From BOG-908 sp965199235 (lineage in GTDB: Bacteria; Pseudomonadota; Alphaproteobacteria; Acetobacterales; Acetobacteraceae): a stretch of DNA of 64,000 bases. This document shows, piece after piece, positions 51,957 through 59,105 of this stretch (within the stretch, counting starts at the first letter, position 1; each line of letters opens with the position of its first letter). The notes below the pieces were generated by a model. The model had not been told where the DNA came from. It saw only the letters and a program-made list of their open reading frames with translations, and searched no databases. Both the position numbers and the translations under genes were made by a program. The stretch covers positions 1,984,001 to 2,048,000 of the forward strand of contig CBDAQU010000002.1 of NCBI GenBank assembly GCA_965199235.1. Reading direction: 5' to 3'.

Positions 51957-52421
51957 CTACTTCCTGCAAGGATAGGCAGCAGCCAGGGCGCGGGTGGCGA
52001 TGGTGCCGGCTTTGAGGGATTGGGCTTCGGGGTGGGAGTGTAGGTAGGTGATGAGCACGTCGCGCAGTTCGGTGCCGGTGGAGGTGCGGGGGATGCAGGC
52101 GAGCGCGTGGTCGTGGCCTTCGGCTTCGATGGCGTCGGAAAAGCCGTCGACGTAGGCGTCGCAGGCGGCGGGTTGCTTGGCGGCGCAGGCGGACATCAGC
52201 AGGCGGCCGGTGACGTTGGAGACGCGCTGGGCGTGGGCGGCGGGGCAGGCGAGGAGGGTGGCGGCCCAGAGAGCGGGGGCCCAGAGAACGCGGGCCCAGA
52301 GAGCGGGGGCCCAGAGAGCGCCGGCCCAGAAAGCGCGGGCTTGGGAAGCGCGGGCTCGGAGAGCGGGGCCTGGGAGAGCGGGGGCACAGAAAGCGCGCGG
52401 TATGAGGGCGTCTCGGGTCAT
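51957..52421 (-). CDS. Rap1a/Tai-type immunity-like secreted protein with repeat-expanded signal peptide
   Basis: This 154-residue exported protein has a mature domain starting about VTGRLLMSACAAKQPAACDA. The pattern VTGRLLMSAC...YVDGFSDAIE and C-terminal TIATRALAAAYPCRK match the Rap1a/Tai family of cysteine-bridged immunity-like proteins, several of which neutralise T6SS amidases in the periplasm. Many members are free-standing with no known effector. The long hydrophobic N terminus (FWAGALWAPALWARVLWAPA) is generated by a nine-unit 15-bp tandem repeat. It starts four bases inside the purS stop and is co-transcribed with purC-purS. Confidence 0.7.
   Translation of the reverse strand: MTRDALIPRAFCAPALPGPALRARASQARAFWAGALWAPALWARVLWAPALWAATLLACPAAHAQRVSNVTGRLLMSACAAKQPAACDAYVDGFSDAIEAEGHDHALACIPRTSTGTELRDVLITYLHSHPEAQSLKAGTIATRALAAAYPCRK
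52265..52399. repeat. 15-bp minisatellite, nine units
   Basis: Nine consecutive 15-base units run from CCCAGAGAGCGGGGG to CACAGAAAGCGCGCG with several substitutions between units. The unit length is a multiple of three, so the Rap1a-like reading frame is kept and each unit encodes five residues of the form WAxAL or similar. Copy number could vary between strains and change the signal peptide length. Confidence 0.85.
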
Positions 52422-52663
52422 GGGGGCAGAATCTCCACGGAAAAGCGTTCGATGACCTGGTTGGCGAGCAGGCGGCGGGCCATGGCTTCGGCCTGAATGC
52501 GGGCGGCGTCGGCATCGGGTTCGGCGAGGTCGAGCTCGATGACCTTGCCGGCGCGGACTTCGCCGACGTTGGGGAAGCCGAGGTTGGCCAGCGCATGGCC
52601 GATGGCGCGTCCCTGGGGGTCGAGCACGCCGTCCTTGAGCATGACGGTGACGCGGGCTTTCAC
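52418..52663 (-). CDS. purS: Phosphoribosylformylglycinamidine synthase subunit PurS
   Basis: This 81-residue small subunit of the PurS-PurQ-PurL complex works in the fourth step of purine synthesis. It starts KARVTVMLKDGVLDPQGRAI (after GTG) and contains NVGEVRAGKVIELDLAEPDA and ERFSVEILPP, matching PurS closely in length and sequence. The GTG is chosen because upstream frame content is not family-like. It lies 121 bases after purC. Normally purQ and purL follow, but here the Rap1a-like gene overlaps its stop by four bases. Confidence 0.95.
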   Translation of the reverse strand: MKARVTVMLKDGVLDPQGRAIGHALANLGFPNVGEVRAGKVIELDLAEPDADAARIQAEAMARRLLANQVIERFSVEILPP

Positions 52664-52784
52664 GGTTGGCGCCGGCTGACGACGGTGGCTGGCTGTTCTG
52701 GCGTGGATTGCTTCGGCCAAGGGGCGTCGGAATGACGGAGTGGCCAAGGAGCCTGGCTATCACGGGGTTGGCGGGGTGGAAGGG

Positions 52785-53549
52785 TCACTGCATCAGCTCC
52801 GGGCCTTTCATGTCGCGCATGCCGGCTTCTGGGAGGATGCCGAGGCGTTTGGCGACCTCCTGGTAGGCTTCCTCGACTCGGCCGAGGTCTCGACGGAAGC
52901 GATCCTTGTCCATCTTCTCGTTGGTCTTGCTGTCCCACAGGCGGCAGTTGTCGGGGCTGATCTCGTCGGCCAGGACCACGCGCATGTCCTCGCCCTCCCA
53001 CAAGCGGCCGAACTCCAGCTTGAAGTCCACCAGCGTGATGCCGACGCCAAGGAACAGGCCGCTCAGGAAATCGTTGGTGCGGAGGGTCATGGCGACGATG
53101 TCGTCCATGTCCATGGTGTTGGCCCAGCCAAAGGCGGTGATGTGCTCCTCGGCCACGATCGGGTCGCCCAGCGCGTCGTTCTTGTAATAGTATTCGATGA
53201 TGCTGCGGGGCAGGCGGGTGCCTTCGGGGATGCCGAGGCGGGTGCAGATGGAGCCGGCGGCGACGTTGCGCACCACGACCTCGAGCGGGATGATCTCCAC
53301 TTCGCGAATCAGCTGTTCGCGCATGTTCAGGCGGCGGACGAAATGGTTGGGGATGCCGACCTCGGCCAGGCGCAGCATCAGGTATTCGCTGATGCGATTG
53401 TTCAGCACGCCCTTTCCGGTGATCACGCCCTTCTTGGTGCCGTTGCCGGCGGTCGCGTCGTCCTTGAAATACTGGACCAGGGTGCCGGGCTCTGGACCCT
53501 CGAACAGGATCTTTGCCTTTCCCTCGTAGAGCTGCCGTCGCCTGGCCAT
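52785..53549 (-). CDS. purC: Phosphoribosylaminoimidazole-succinocarboxamide synthase
   Basis: This 254-residue SAICAR synthetase joins aspartate to CAIR in purine synthesis. Motifs include RRQLYEGKAKILFEG at the N terminus, KKGVITGKGVLNNRISEYL, EVVVRNVAAGSICTRLGI and LVDFKLEFGRLWEG. The ATG at the start of MARRRQLYEGKAK is used; upstream in-frame codons have no family match. It is the first gene of a purC-purS unit on the minus strand, with a promoter likely in the 53550-53974 region. Confidence 0.97.
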   Translation of the reverse strand: MARRRQLYEGKAKILFEGPEPGTLVQYFKDDATAGNGTKKGVITGKGVLNNRISEYLMLRLAEVGIPNHFVRRLNMREQLIREVEIIPLEVVVRNVAAGSICTRLGIPEGTRLPRSIIEYYYKNDALGDPIVAEEHITAFGWANTMDMDDIVAMTLRTNDFLSGLFLGVGITLVDFKLEFGRLWEGEDMRVVLADEISPDNCRLWDSKTNEKMDKDRFRRDLGRVEEAYQEVAKRLGILPEAGMRDMKGPELMQ

Positions 53550-53718
53550 CGGTCTGGTCCTCCGCAAGCGGGGCCTATAGCAGCAAAGCGGGGCGAAGTA
53601 AGAGCGGGCCTGTCCGCCGGCCGGCAGCTTGGAGCGGGCCTGGCGACGCAAACACGATACGGGGTCGACATCGCTCCGGGTTTGCTACGAGTCGGCGGTC
53701 GTCGGTGGGTCCCGATCA

Positions 53719-53975
53719 TGCGGCCCATCGTGCTTGGCCTGGCGACGCTGGCAGCGCTGCTGTGTGGTCGGCCGGCAGGGCTTCATCGAGCGGGACGGCA
53801 GTCAGCAAACCCTCGATGTTCCAGACGCCGAGCGAGGCAGCCGAACGACCGGGATCGAGGACCGCGGCGCGATCGCTGGCGATTACCAGCCCGACGGTTC
53901 CGGCAAGTTGCTGGCATCGTGATCTCGGGGTTCATCGCCAGGCCGCGCGGTGATCCGGGCCGCAGCGGGCGGGTT
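53719..53975 (+). pseudogene. HAF-repeat protein pseudogene
   Basis: The fragment starts with a signal-peptide-like MRPIVLGLATLAALLC in one frame. The frame is then broken: the next frame reads GFIERDGSQQTLDVPDAERG and TTGIEDRGAIAGDYQPDGSG, the two-part HAF repeat (GFI..TLDVP..TGI...G.I.G.Y). After a stop, a third frame resumes with SGFIARP, the start of another repeat. Two frameshifts therefore interrupt it. Intact members are secreted extracellular repeat proteins. A sequencing error could explain one shift, but two plus the short length favour decay. Confidence 0.65.
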
Positions 53976-54787
53976 CAGCGCGGCGGGGGCAGGTTCTGCT
54001 GCTGGATGGCTCCCGTGGGCGCGGCGTAGCCGACGGGGGGCGCCTCGGCCGGCTGGTAGTATCCGCCGCCGGGCACTGGGGGCGGCAGGGAGGGTTGGGC
54101 GACCGCGCCGTTGCGCATCAGCACGGCGCGCAGCGCGTCGGCGGCCGGGTTGTTCACCCGCATGGCCATCAGGATGTCGACCGGGCCAACAGGCTGGTTG
54201 TAATAGGCCTGGTCGCCGCCGCTGTCGGACGACATGACGGTGCCCTGCAGGGAGACGCCGGCGAACAGGCCGCGGGTGCGTTCGAAGGCGACGATGTCGG
54301 CGTTCAGGTTGGTGGTCGTGGCACCCTCCACGCCGCCGCCTACGGTGACAAAGGCCACCGAGGCGGTGCCGCCCAGGCGGAACTGGCTGTCCATCACCGA
54401 GCGCAGGCCGTTTTCGGTGAGGATCATCATCATCACCTCGGCGTCCTGGATGCCCGCCTGCAGGCCGAAGCTGCCGCCGCCGACGCTGTAGAAGGCGGGC
54501 GAGGACCAGCTTCCCTGGCCGCCGCGGGCCAGCAGCACGCAGCCGCCGCCCTCGCCGCCGAAGATGAAGCCGGCGTGGAAGATGCGCGGGCAGATCATCA
54601 CCGCGCGCGCGCGCGGCAGCAGCGCCCGGGCGTCGTGGCCCTCCCGGTCGCCCAGCACCTCCTCGGCGGCGAGGGTCGCCCGGTCCACCAGCTCTTGCTG
54701 GCCTTCGGGGGTCACGGCGCGGGCGGCGGGCGGCAGGAGAAGCGGCAGCAGGCCGGCGAAGGCAAGCAGCCGGGCGGCGTTGCGCAT
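53975..54787 (-). CDS. SYLF domain lipid-binding protein, exported
   Basis: This 270-residue protein has a signal peptide (LLAFAGLLPLLLPPAARA). It is followed by a SYLF-domain region: ARAVMICPRIFHAGFIFGGE, GQGSWSSPAFYSVGGGSFGL and AFVTVGGGVEGATTT. SYLF (DUF500) domains bind phosphoinositides or lipids in eukaryotes and are exported proteins of unclear role in bacteria. The C-terminal tail is Pro-rich with GGGYYQPAEAPPVGY repeats. It is probably periplasmic or outer-membrane-associated. The ATG before the signal peptide is preferred over one ten codons upstream. Confidence 0.87.
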   Translation of the reverse strand: MRNAARLLAFAGLLPLLLPPAARAVTPEGQQELVDRATLAAEEVLGDREGHDARALLPRARAVMICPRIFHAGFIFGGEGGGCVLLARGGQGSWSSPAFYSVGGGSFGLQAGIQDAEVMMMILTENGLRSVMDSQFRLGGTASVAFVTVGGGVEGATTTNLNADIVAFERTRGLFAGVSLQGTVMSSDSGGDQAYYNQPVGPVDILMAMRVNNPAADALRAVLMRNGAVAQPSLPPPVPGGGYYQPAEAPPVGYAAPTGAIQQQNLPPPR

Positions 54788-54889
54788 CGGGGATGGTCCT
54801 CTACAAAACTCGCTCAATTCTTATGGCACATTATGGCGTTACCGGGGCAAGCTGATACGCGACATGATCGTGCGGGCGGGCATGCGGCC

Positions 54890-55816
54890 TCAGATCGGGC
54901 GGATGCGTCGGCCGAAGATCACGCGCCGGAGCAGCGCGAGCAGGAGCAGCCCGGCGAGGGCGACGGGCGCCCAGGGCAGGGCCATGATGGTGAACAGCAG
55001 CATCTGGGCGGCGCTGGCCCGAAAGATCGCGGCGGCGTCCGAGACGGTCTGGTCGACAGGGTCGGACACGGGCACCACCGGCGCGGGCGCGGAGAAGCTC
55101 ACGTCCAGGCGTTCGGTGTCGACCTGCAGGTTCAGGTCGCGCTGTTGCGCCTGGGCCGCCTCGATCTGCGACTGCGCCTGCGCGGTTTCACCGGCGATCT
55201 TGACCAGGTCGCTCACGCTGATCGTCAGCCGGCCGCCGAGCGCCTTGAGGCTGGCGAGGTATTCCGAGAGCTGGGCGGTGCGCTGGGTGGCGTCGGCGAT
55301 GGGCTGGCCGAGATCCTCCGCGTCGGTGGACTGCCGCAGCACGCGGACCAGCCCTGGCGGCTCGCCGGGGAGCGGGTCGGTCAGCGCGTTGGCGTAGCCC
55401 GCCACCTGGTCGTGCGGCAGGCGGAGCTGCAGGTTGGCCGTCTGGGCGCCAGGCGCGCCGTCCTCGGCGGCGGGCGCGGCATCGATGGCGGCGTGCAGCA
55501 GGATGCAGTGCAGCGCCGGCGTGTTCAGGCAGCGGTCTCGGGCGGCGGTGAAATGCGCGCGCAGTGCGCCGCCGCCGACCTGCAGGGCGACGGCGTGGCT
55601 GTAGGCCAGGTGGAGTCCTGGCTGCAGCTGGGGGGAGGCGGTGAACCAGGATGTTGGCGCTTGGGCGCTCGCCTGCGATGGGGCCGACCGATCCGCGACT
55701 GGCCCCTGTTGCAGGGGCAGCGGCGGGCGGGCGGGTTGGCGGTCGCAGGAGGCGGCGGCCAGGGCAGCGCCGAGCAGCACCCAGGCAGCGCGGCTGAACG
55801 GTCTCGGTGCGGTCAT
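54890..55816 (-). CDS. DUF4349-like lipoprotein with C-terminal membrane anchor
   Basis: This 308-residue protein starts with a lipoprotein-type signal (VLLGAALAAASCDRQPARPP, Cys after AAS). The middle part carries LRLPHDQVAGYANALTD, an Ile/Leu-patterned segment YLASLKALGGRLTISVSDLV and a coiled-coil-like stretch AETAQAQSQIEAAQAQQRD. The C terminus is a single transmembrane helix followed by a basic end (LLALLRRVIFGRRIRPI). The layout agrees with the DUF4349 family of membrane-anchored, coiled-coil surface proteins. Its function is unknown. Confidence 0.6.
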   Translation of the reverse strand: MTAPRPFSRAAWVLLGAALAAASCDRQPARPPLPLQQGPVADRSAPSQASAQAPTSWFTASPQLQPGLHLAYSHAVALQVGGGALRAHFTAARDRCLNTPALHCILLHAAIDAAPAAEDGAPGAQTANLQLRLPHDQVAGYANALTDPLPGEPPGLVRVLRQSTDAEDLGQPIADATQRTAQLSEYLASLKALGGRLTISVSDLVKIAGETAQAQSQIEAAQAQQRDLNLQVDTERLDVSFSAPAPVVPVSDPVDQTVSDAAAIFRASAAQMLLFTIMALPWAPVALAGLLLLALLRRVIFGRRIRPI

Positions 55817-55958
55817 CGTGCCTCGGCCAACGGAGTCCTGGCCAGCGGTGTAGACCGCGCGGCGGCGTTTTCACATCCTGGTCAGCCTGCGGGCAACGGA
55901 CCGGCGTCGGCACGCGCGGCCTTGCCAAACCGGCCGGCGGCACGGAAAGCTGGGCCGC

Positions 55959-57095
55959 ATGGATCAGACTGGCCCGCCGCTCGGCGGCGGCATCGGCTCG
56001 GCGTCTTCGGATGGCGGCACGCGCACGCAGCACGCCACCTTCGGGGTGCTCGCGTTCGGGCTGGTGGTGCTCGGCTTCTACACGCTCTGGGGTTTCCTGA
56101 GCGCGCTTGCCTGGGCGAGCATCTTTGCCATCGCGCTGTGGCCGTTCTACCGGCGCGTGCTGCGGCGCTTCGGCGAGGGGCGCGGCGTGCTGTGGCCCAC
56201 CCTGTTTACGCTCGGCGTGGCGCTGGTGTTCATCGTGCCGCTGGTGCTGGTGGGCGTGCAGCTGGCGGAGGAGGCGCACCAGGCGGCCGACTGGGCCCGC
56301 CACGCGCAGGAGAGCGGCATCCCGGTGCCCGAGATCGTCCACCGGCTGCCCGCGGGGGAGGCGCAGGTGGAGCAGTGGTGGCAGCACAACCTGGCCAGCC
56401 CTGGCGCTGCCCGGTCCACCCTGGAACGCACCACCCATGGACGGGTGGAGGGCACCAGCAGGATGGTCGCGCAGCAGGTGGCCCGGCGCTCCACCCTGTT
56501 CGTGTTCACGCTGCTGACCCTGTTCTTCCTGTTTCGCGAGGGCCACGACCTGACGCAGCAGCTTCGCCGTGCGGCGGCGCGCGCGTTCGGCCCGGGCGGC
56601 GAACGGGTCGGGCTGCAGATCATCGCTTCGGTGCACGGCACGGTGAACGGCCTGGTGCTGGTGGGCCTTGGCGAGGGCGTGTTGCTGGGGGTGGTGTACG
56701 CGGTGGCCGGCGTGCCGCACCCGACCGTGTTCGGCGCGCTGACTGCGGTGGCGGCGATCGTGCCGTTCGCGGCCCCGGTGGTGTTCGCTTTCGCAGCCCT
56801 GCTGCTGGTTGCCAACGGATCGGTCGCCTGGGCCGTGGCCGTGCTGGGCCTGGGCATGGCGACGACGTTCATCGCCGACCATTTCGTGCGCCCCGTGCTG
56901 ATCGGCGGGGCCACCAAGCTGCCCTTCCTGTGGGTTCTGCTGGGCATACTGGGCGGGCTGGAGACGTTCGGGCTGATCGGGCTGTTCGTTGGCCCGGCCA
57001 TCATGGCGGCGCTGATATTGCTGTGGCGGGAATGGGCGAGCGGACCGGTGCCGAAGGCCTGTTTGGGCCGCGCCGAAGACGCGTTCGGCACGTAA
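55959..57095 (+). CDS. AI-2E family transporter
   Basis: This 378-residue polytopic membrane protein matches the AI-2E (PerM/YdiK/TqsA) family. It has a first helix block (FGVLAFGLVVLGFYTLWGF), a central periplasmic or cytoplasmic loop of about residues 100-170 and the conserved late part PTVFGALTAVAAIVPFAAPV with IADHFVRPVLIGGATKLPFL and FGLIGLFVGPAIMA. Members export autoinducer-2-like compounds or act as cation/proton exchangers; the cargo is not assignable. The gene ends near a dispersed repeat with hairpin form (57125-57170). Confidence 0.92.
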   Translation: MDQTGPPLGGGIGSASSDGGTRTQHATFGVLAFGLVVLGFYTLWGFLSALAWASIFAIALWPFYRRVLRRFGEGRGVLWPTLFTLGVALVFIVPLVLVGVQLAEEAHQAADWARHAQESGIPVPEIVHRLPAGEAQVEQWWQHNLASPGAARSTLERTTHGRVEGTSRMVAQQVARRSTLFVFTLLTLFFLFREGHDLTQQLRRAAARAFGPGGERVGLQIIASVHGTVNGLVLVGLGEGVLLGVVYAVAGVPHPTVFGALTAVAAIVPFAAPVVFAFAALLLVANGSVAWAVAVLGLGMATTFIADHFVRPVLIGGATKLPFLWVLLGILGGLETFGLIGLFVGPAIMAALILLWREWASGPVPKACLGRAEDAFGT

Positions 57096-57124
57096 GCCTG
57101 CCAAAAGATGGAGCTCTTGGGTTT

Positions 57125-57170
57125 CTGACCCCAGTAGGGGTTTGGGGAACAGCGTCCCCGCCCCAACCTT
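57125..57170. repeat. Hairpin repeat (copy 2, as at 21958)
   Basis: The sequence CTGACCCCAGTAGGGGTTTG through GTCCCCGCCCCAACCTT parallels the repeat at 21958-22000. A stem GGGGA...TCCCC remains, with a weaker match than copy 1. It lies between the transporter gene and the convergent Pro-rich/SDR genes, consistent with a terminator or dispersed repeat. Confidence 0.65.
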
Positions 57171-57183
57171 CCTGAGCCGACCG

Positions 57184-57345
57184 CTACAGAGCGGGAACCG
57201 GCTCCGAGATCGGCGGGAGGGAGATGTCCTCGCCGCCTGGGCCTGGCATGTCGGTGCCGGGGGGCGCTGGCGGCGGGGCGGGGGTCGGCATCGGGGGCGT
57301 TACCGGTTCTGGCGCCTGGCCGCTCGCTTCGAAACGATCTGTCAT
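57184..57345 (-). CDS. Small Pro-rich protein, hypothetical
   Basis: This 53-residue protein is rich in Pro and acidic residues: MTDRFEASGQAPEPVTPPMP, then PAPPPAPPGTDMP and a tail GGEDISLPPISEPVPAL. Its start overlaps the stop of the SDR by four bases (ATGA), so it may be translated with it. No transmembrane or signal sequence is seen. I recognise no family; it may be a short unstructured protein. Confidence 0.5.
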   Translation of the reverse strand: MTDRFEASGQAPEPVTPPMPTPAPPPAPPGTDMPGPGGEDISLPPISEPVPAL

Positions 57346-58211
57346 CCGTTGACCACTGAGCCTCCGTTGGGGTGGAGCACCTGGCCGGTCATGTAGCTTG
57401 CGTCGGCCGATGCCAGGAAGATGTAGGACGGCGCAATCTCGTCGGGCTGTCCGGGCCGCTTCATCGGCACCGCTTCGCCGTGGCTCGCCACCTTGTCGGC
57501 GGGGTAGCTGGCGGGGATCAGCGGCGTCCAGACCGGTCCTGGTGCGACCGCGTTCACCCGTATCTGGCGATCGACCAGCTGCATGGCCAGGCTGCGGGTG
57601 AACGCCACGATGGCGCCCTTGGTGGCCGCGTAGTCCACCTGGACCGGGCTGCCCTTGTAGGCGGTCACCGAGGTGGAGTTGATGATCGAGCTGCCAGCAG
57701 CCATGTGGGGCAGGGCGGCGCGGGTCAGCCAGAACTGGCCCAGGATGTTGGTGCGGAACGTCTGTTCGACGAGGTGGACGTCGATATCCTCGAAACGTTC
57801 GCACAGATGCTGCTCGGCGGCGTTGTTGACCAGCACGTCGATGCGGCCGAACTGCGCCACCACCTGGGAGACCAGATGCGGCGCGAAATCGTGGTTGCCG
57901 ATGTCTCCCGGGATGCTGAGTGCGATACGACCCTCTGCCTCGATCAGGCGAACCGTCTCTGCGGCGTCCTCGTGCTCGTTCAGCCAGGTGATGGCGACGT
58001 CGGCACCTTCCTTGGCGAAGCCGATGGCGACCGCCCGGCCGATGCCCGAATCGCCGCCGCTGATCAGCGCCACCCGGCCGATCAGCCGTCCCGCGCCGCG
58101 GTGGTTCGTCATCGCCGATTGCGGGCGCGGCTCCATCGCCTGTTCGCTGCCCGGCAGGCTGTCCTGCGACTGTGCCGGCAGCTTGTCGTCGTCGTCCATC
58201 GTCTCGCTCAT
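57342..58211 (-). CDS. SDR family oxidoreductase (YhdF/YhxC-like)
   Basis: This 289-residue short-chain dehydrogenase has a hydrophilic N-terminal extension (about 45 residues). It is followed by VALISGGDSGIGRAVAIGFA, the DVLVNNAAEQHLCERFEDID loop, the catalytic Ser region SIINSTSVTAYKG and the Tyr-Lys pair in VDYAATKGAIVAF. The extension and GEAVPMKRPGQPDEIAPSYI are typical of stress-related bacterial SDRs such as YhdF. The ATG at SETMDDDD lies after the EcsC gene stop with AGGA upstream; an earlier ATG inside EcsC is less likely. It is paired with the small Pro-rich gene. Confidence 0.9.
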   Translation of the reverse strand: MSETMDDDDKLPAQSQDSLPGSEQAMEPRPQSAMTNHRGAGRLIGRVALISGGDSGIGRAVAIGFAKEGADVAITWLNEHEDAAETVRLIEAEGRIALSIPGDIGNHDFAPHLVSQVVAQFGRIDVLVNNAAEQHLCERFEDIDVHLVEQTFRTNILGQFWLTRAALPHMAAGSSIINSTSVTAYKGSPVQVDYAATKGAIVAFTRSLAMQLVDRQIRVNAVAPGPVWTPLIPASYPADKVASHGEAVPMKRPGQPDEIAPSYIFLASADASYMTGQVLHPNGGSVVNG

Positions 58212-58233
58212 CCGAGCGTCCTGTCTGACCGTC

Positions 58234-59025
58234 TCATGCAGCATTGAACGGCGCATGGCGCCCCTGGTTCAACGCGTCGGCCGCAGCGCGCACTGCGGAC
58301 GGCCCGTGCTCGCGCTCCAGCCGGCGTATGGTGAAATGCGCGTCCGCCAGGGTGCGGTAGTGGCCGAGAAAGGCGGCGTTCAACGAGGCGCCGGCGATGG
58401 CGCCTGCCAGCGGCACGGCCTGCAGGCCGAACTTCTCGCCGAGCACGGCGCCGTAGCGCGCCGCCACTTCCGACAGCAGCCTGGTGACGGTGCCGCTGCC
58501 CAGCATCATCCTGGCGGAGAAGTAGTCGAGCTCGCTTTCGGACCGGTCGCCCTTGAAGGCGAACACCTCCAGGCAGGCGCGCCTGGCCTCGTCGGTCGAC
58601 AGGTCCTCGCCCTGGAGCGCGGCGATGCGGGCGATCTCGCGCATGATGGTGAGCGTGGTGAAGGCCGCATCCGGCACGAAGCCGGCGATGCCCGCGAACC
58701 CGCTGAGCGCGCCCGAACCGATCACGGCCGCCTGGGAGAGCGTGCTCATGCGCGCGGGCGAGCTGGCCAGGCCGAGGATCGCGACGTCGTAGGCGCGGGT
58801 GAGCGCGGCCTGCGCGATCCCGGCGAAGCGGCTGGGCACGCCGGCGGCGGCGAACCCGATCTGGCGCAGGCCGAAACTGCTCGCCTTGCTCAACGCGCCG
58901 CCGGCCAGGTCGGCGATGCGCACGACCAGGCCGCGCCCGCGCTCCATTCTCGCCAGGGCCTGCCGCAACTCGGCCTCGGCCGCAGGCGGCAGGCCTGCCG
59001 TCGTCAGCGCAGTCGTTTCGCTCAT
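58234..59025 (-). CDS. EcsC family protein
   Basis: This 263-residue protein belongs to the EcsC family, named after a Bacillus protein linked to an ABC transporter. Alternating hydrophobic segments (AQAALTRAYDVAILGL, AAVIGSGALSGFAGIAGFVP) and a C-terminal stretch AGAIAGASLNAAFLGHYRTL mark the family. It probably associates with the membrane. The start at MSETTAL is chosen because of a nearby GGGGGTG; an upstream ATG eight codons earlier is also possible. It precedes the SDR on the same strand with 22 bases between. The role is uncertain. Confidence 0.85.
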   Translation of the reverse strand: MSETTALTTAGLPPAAEAELRQALARMERGRGLVVRIADLAGGALSKASSFGLRQIGFAAAGVPSRFAGIAQAALTRAYDVAILGLASSPARMSTLSQAAVIGSGALSGFAGIAGFVPDAAFTTLTIMREIARIAALQGEDLSTDEARRACLEVFAFKGDRSESELDYFSARMMLGSGTVTRLLSEVAARYGAVLGEKFGLQAVPLAGAIAGASLNAAFLGHYRTLADAHFTIRRLEREHGPSAVRAAADALNQGRHAPFNAA

Positions 59026-59105
59026 CGCACAAGCACCCCCGTGTTCCACAGCCGTCCACAGGCTCTAACGCTGCGCGGGCCGTTGGGGTGCGCTACACCC
59101 TTGCG

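Noticed and set aside
52265..52399. Possible CRISPR array
   Set aside because: The 15-bp units are contiguous and have no spacers; they are a coding minisatellite.
54095..57175. 1026-codon plus-strand open frame
   Set aside because: It crosses several real genes on both strands and shows only Arg/Gly/Ala-rich sequence without motifs.
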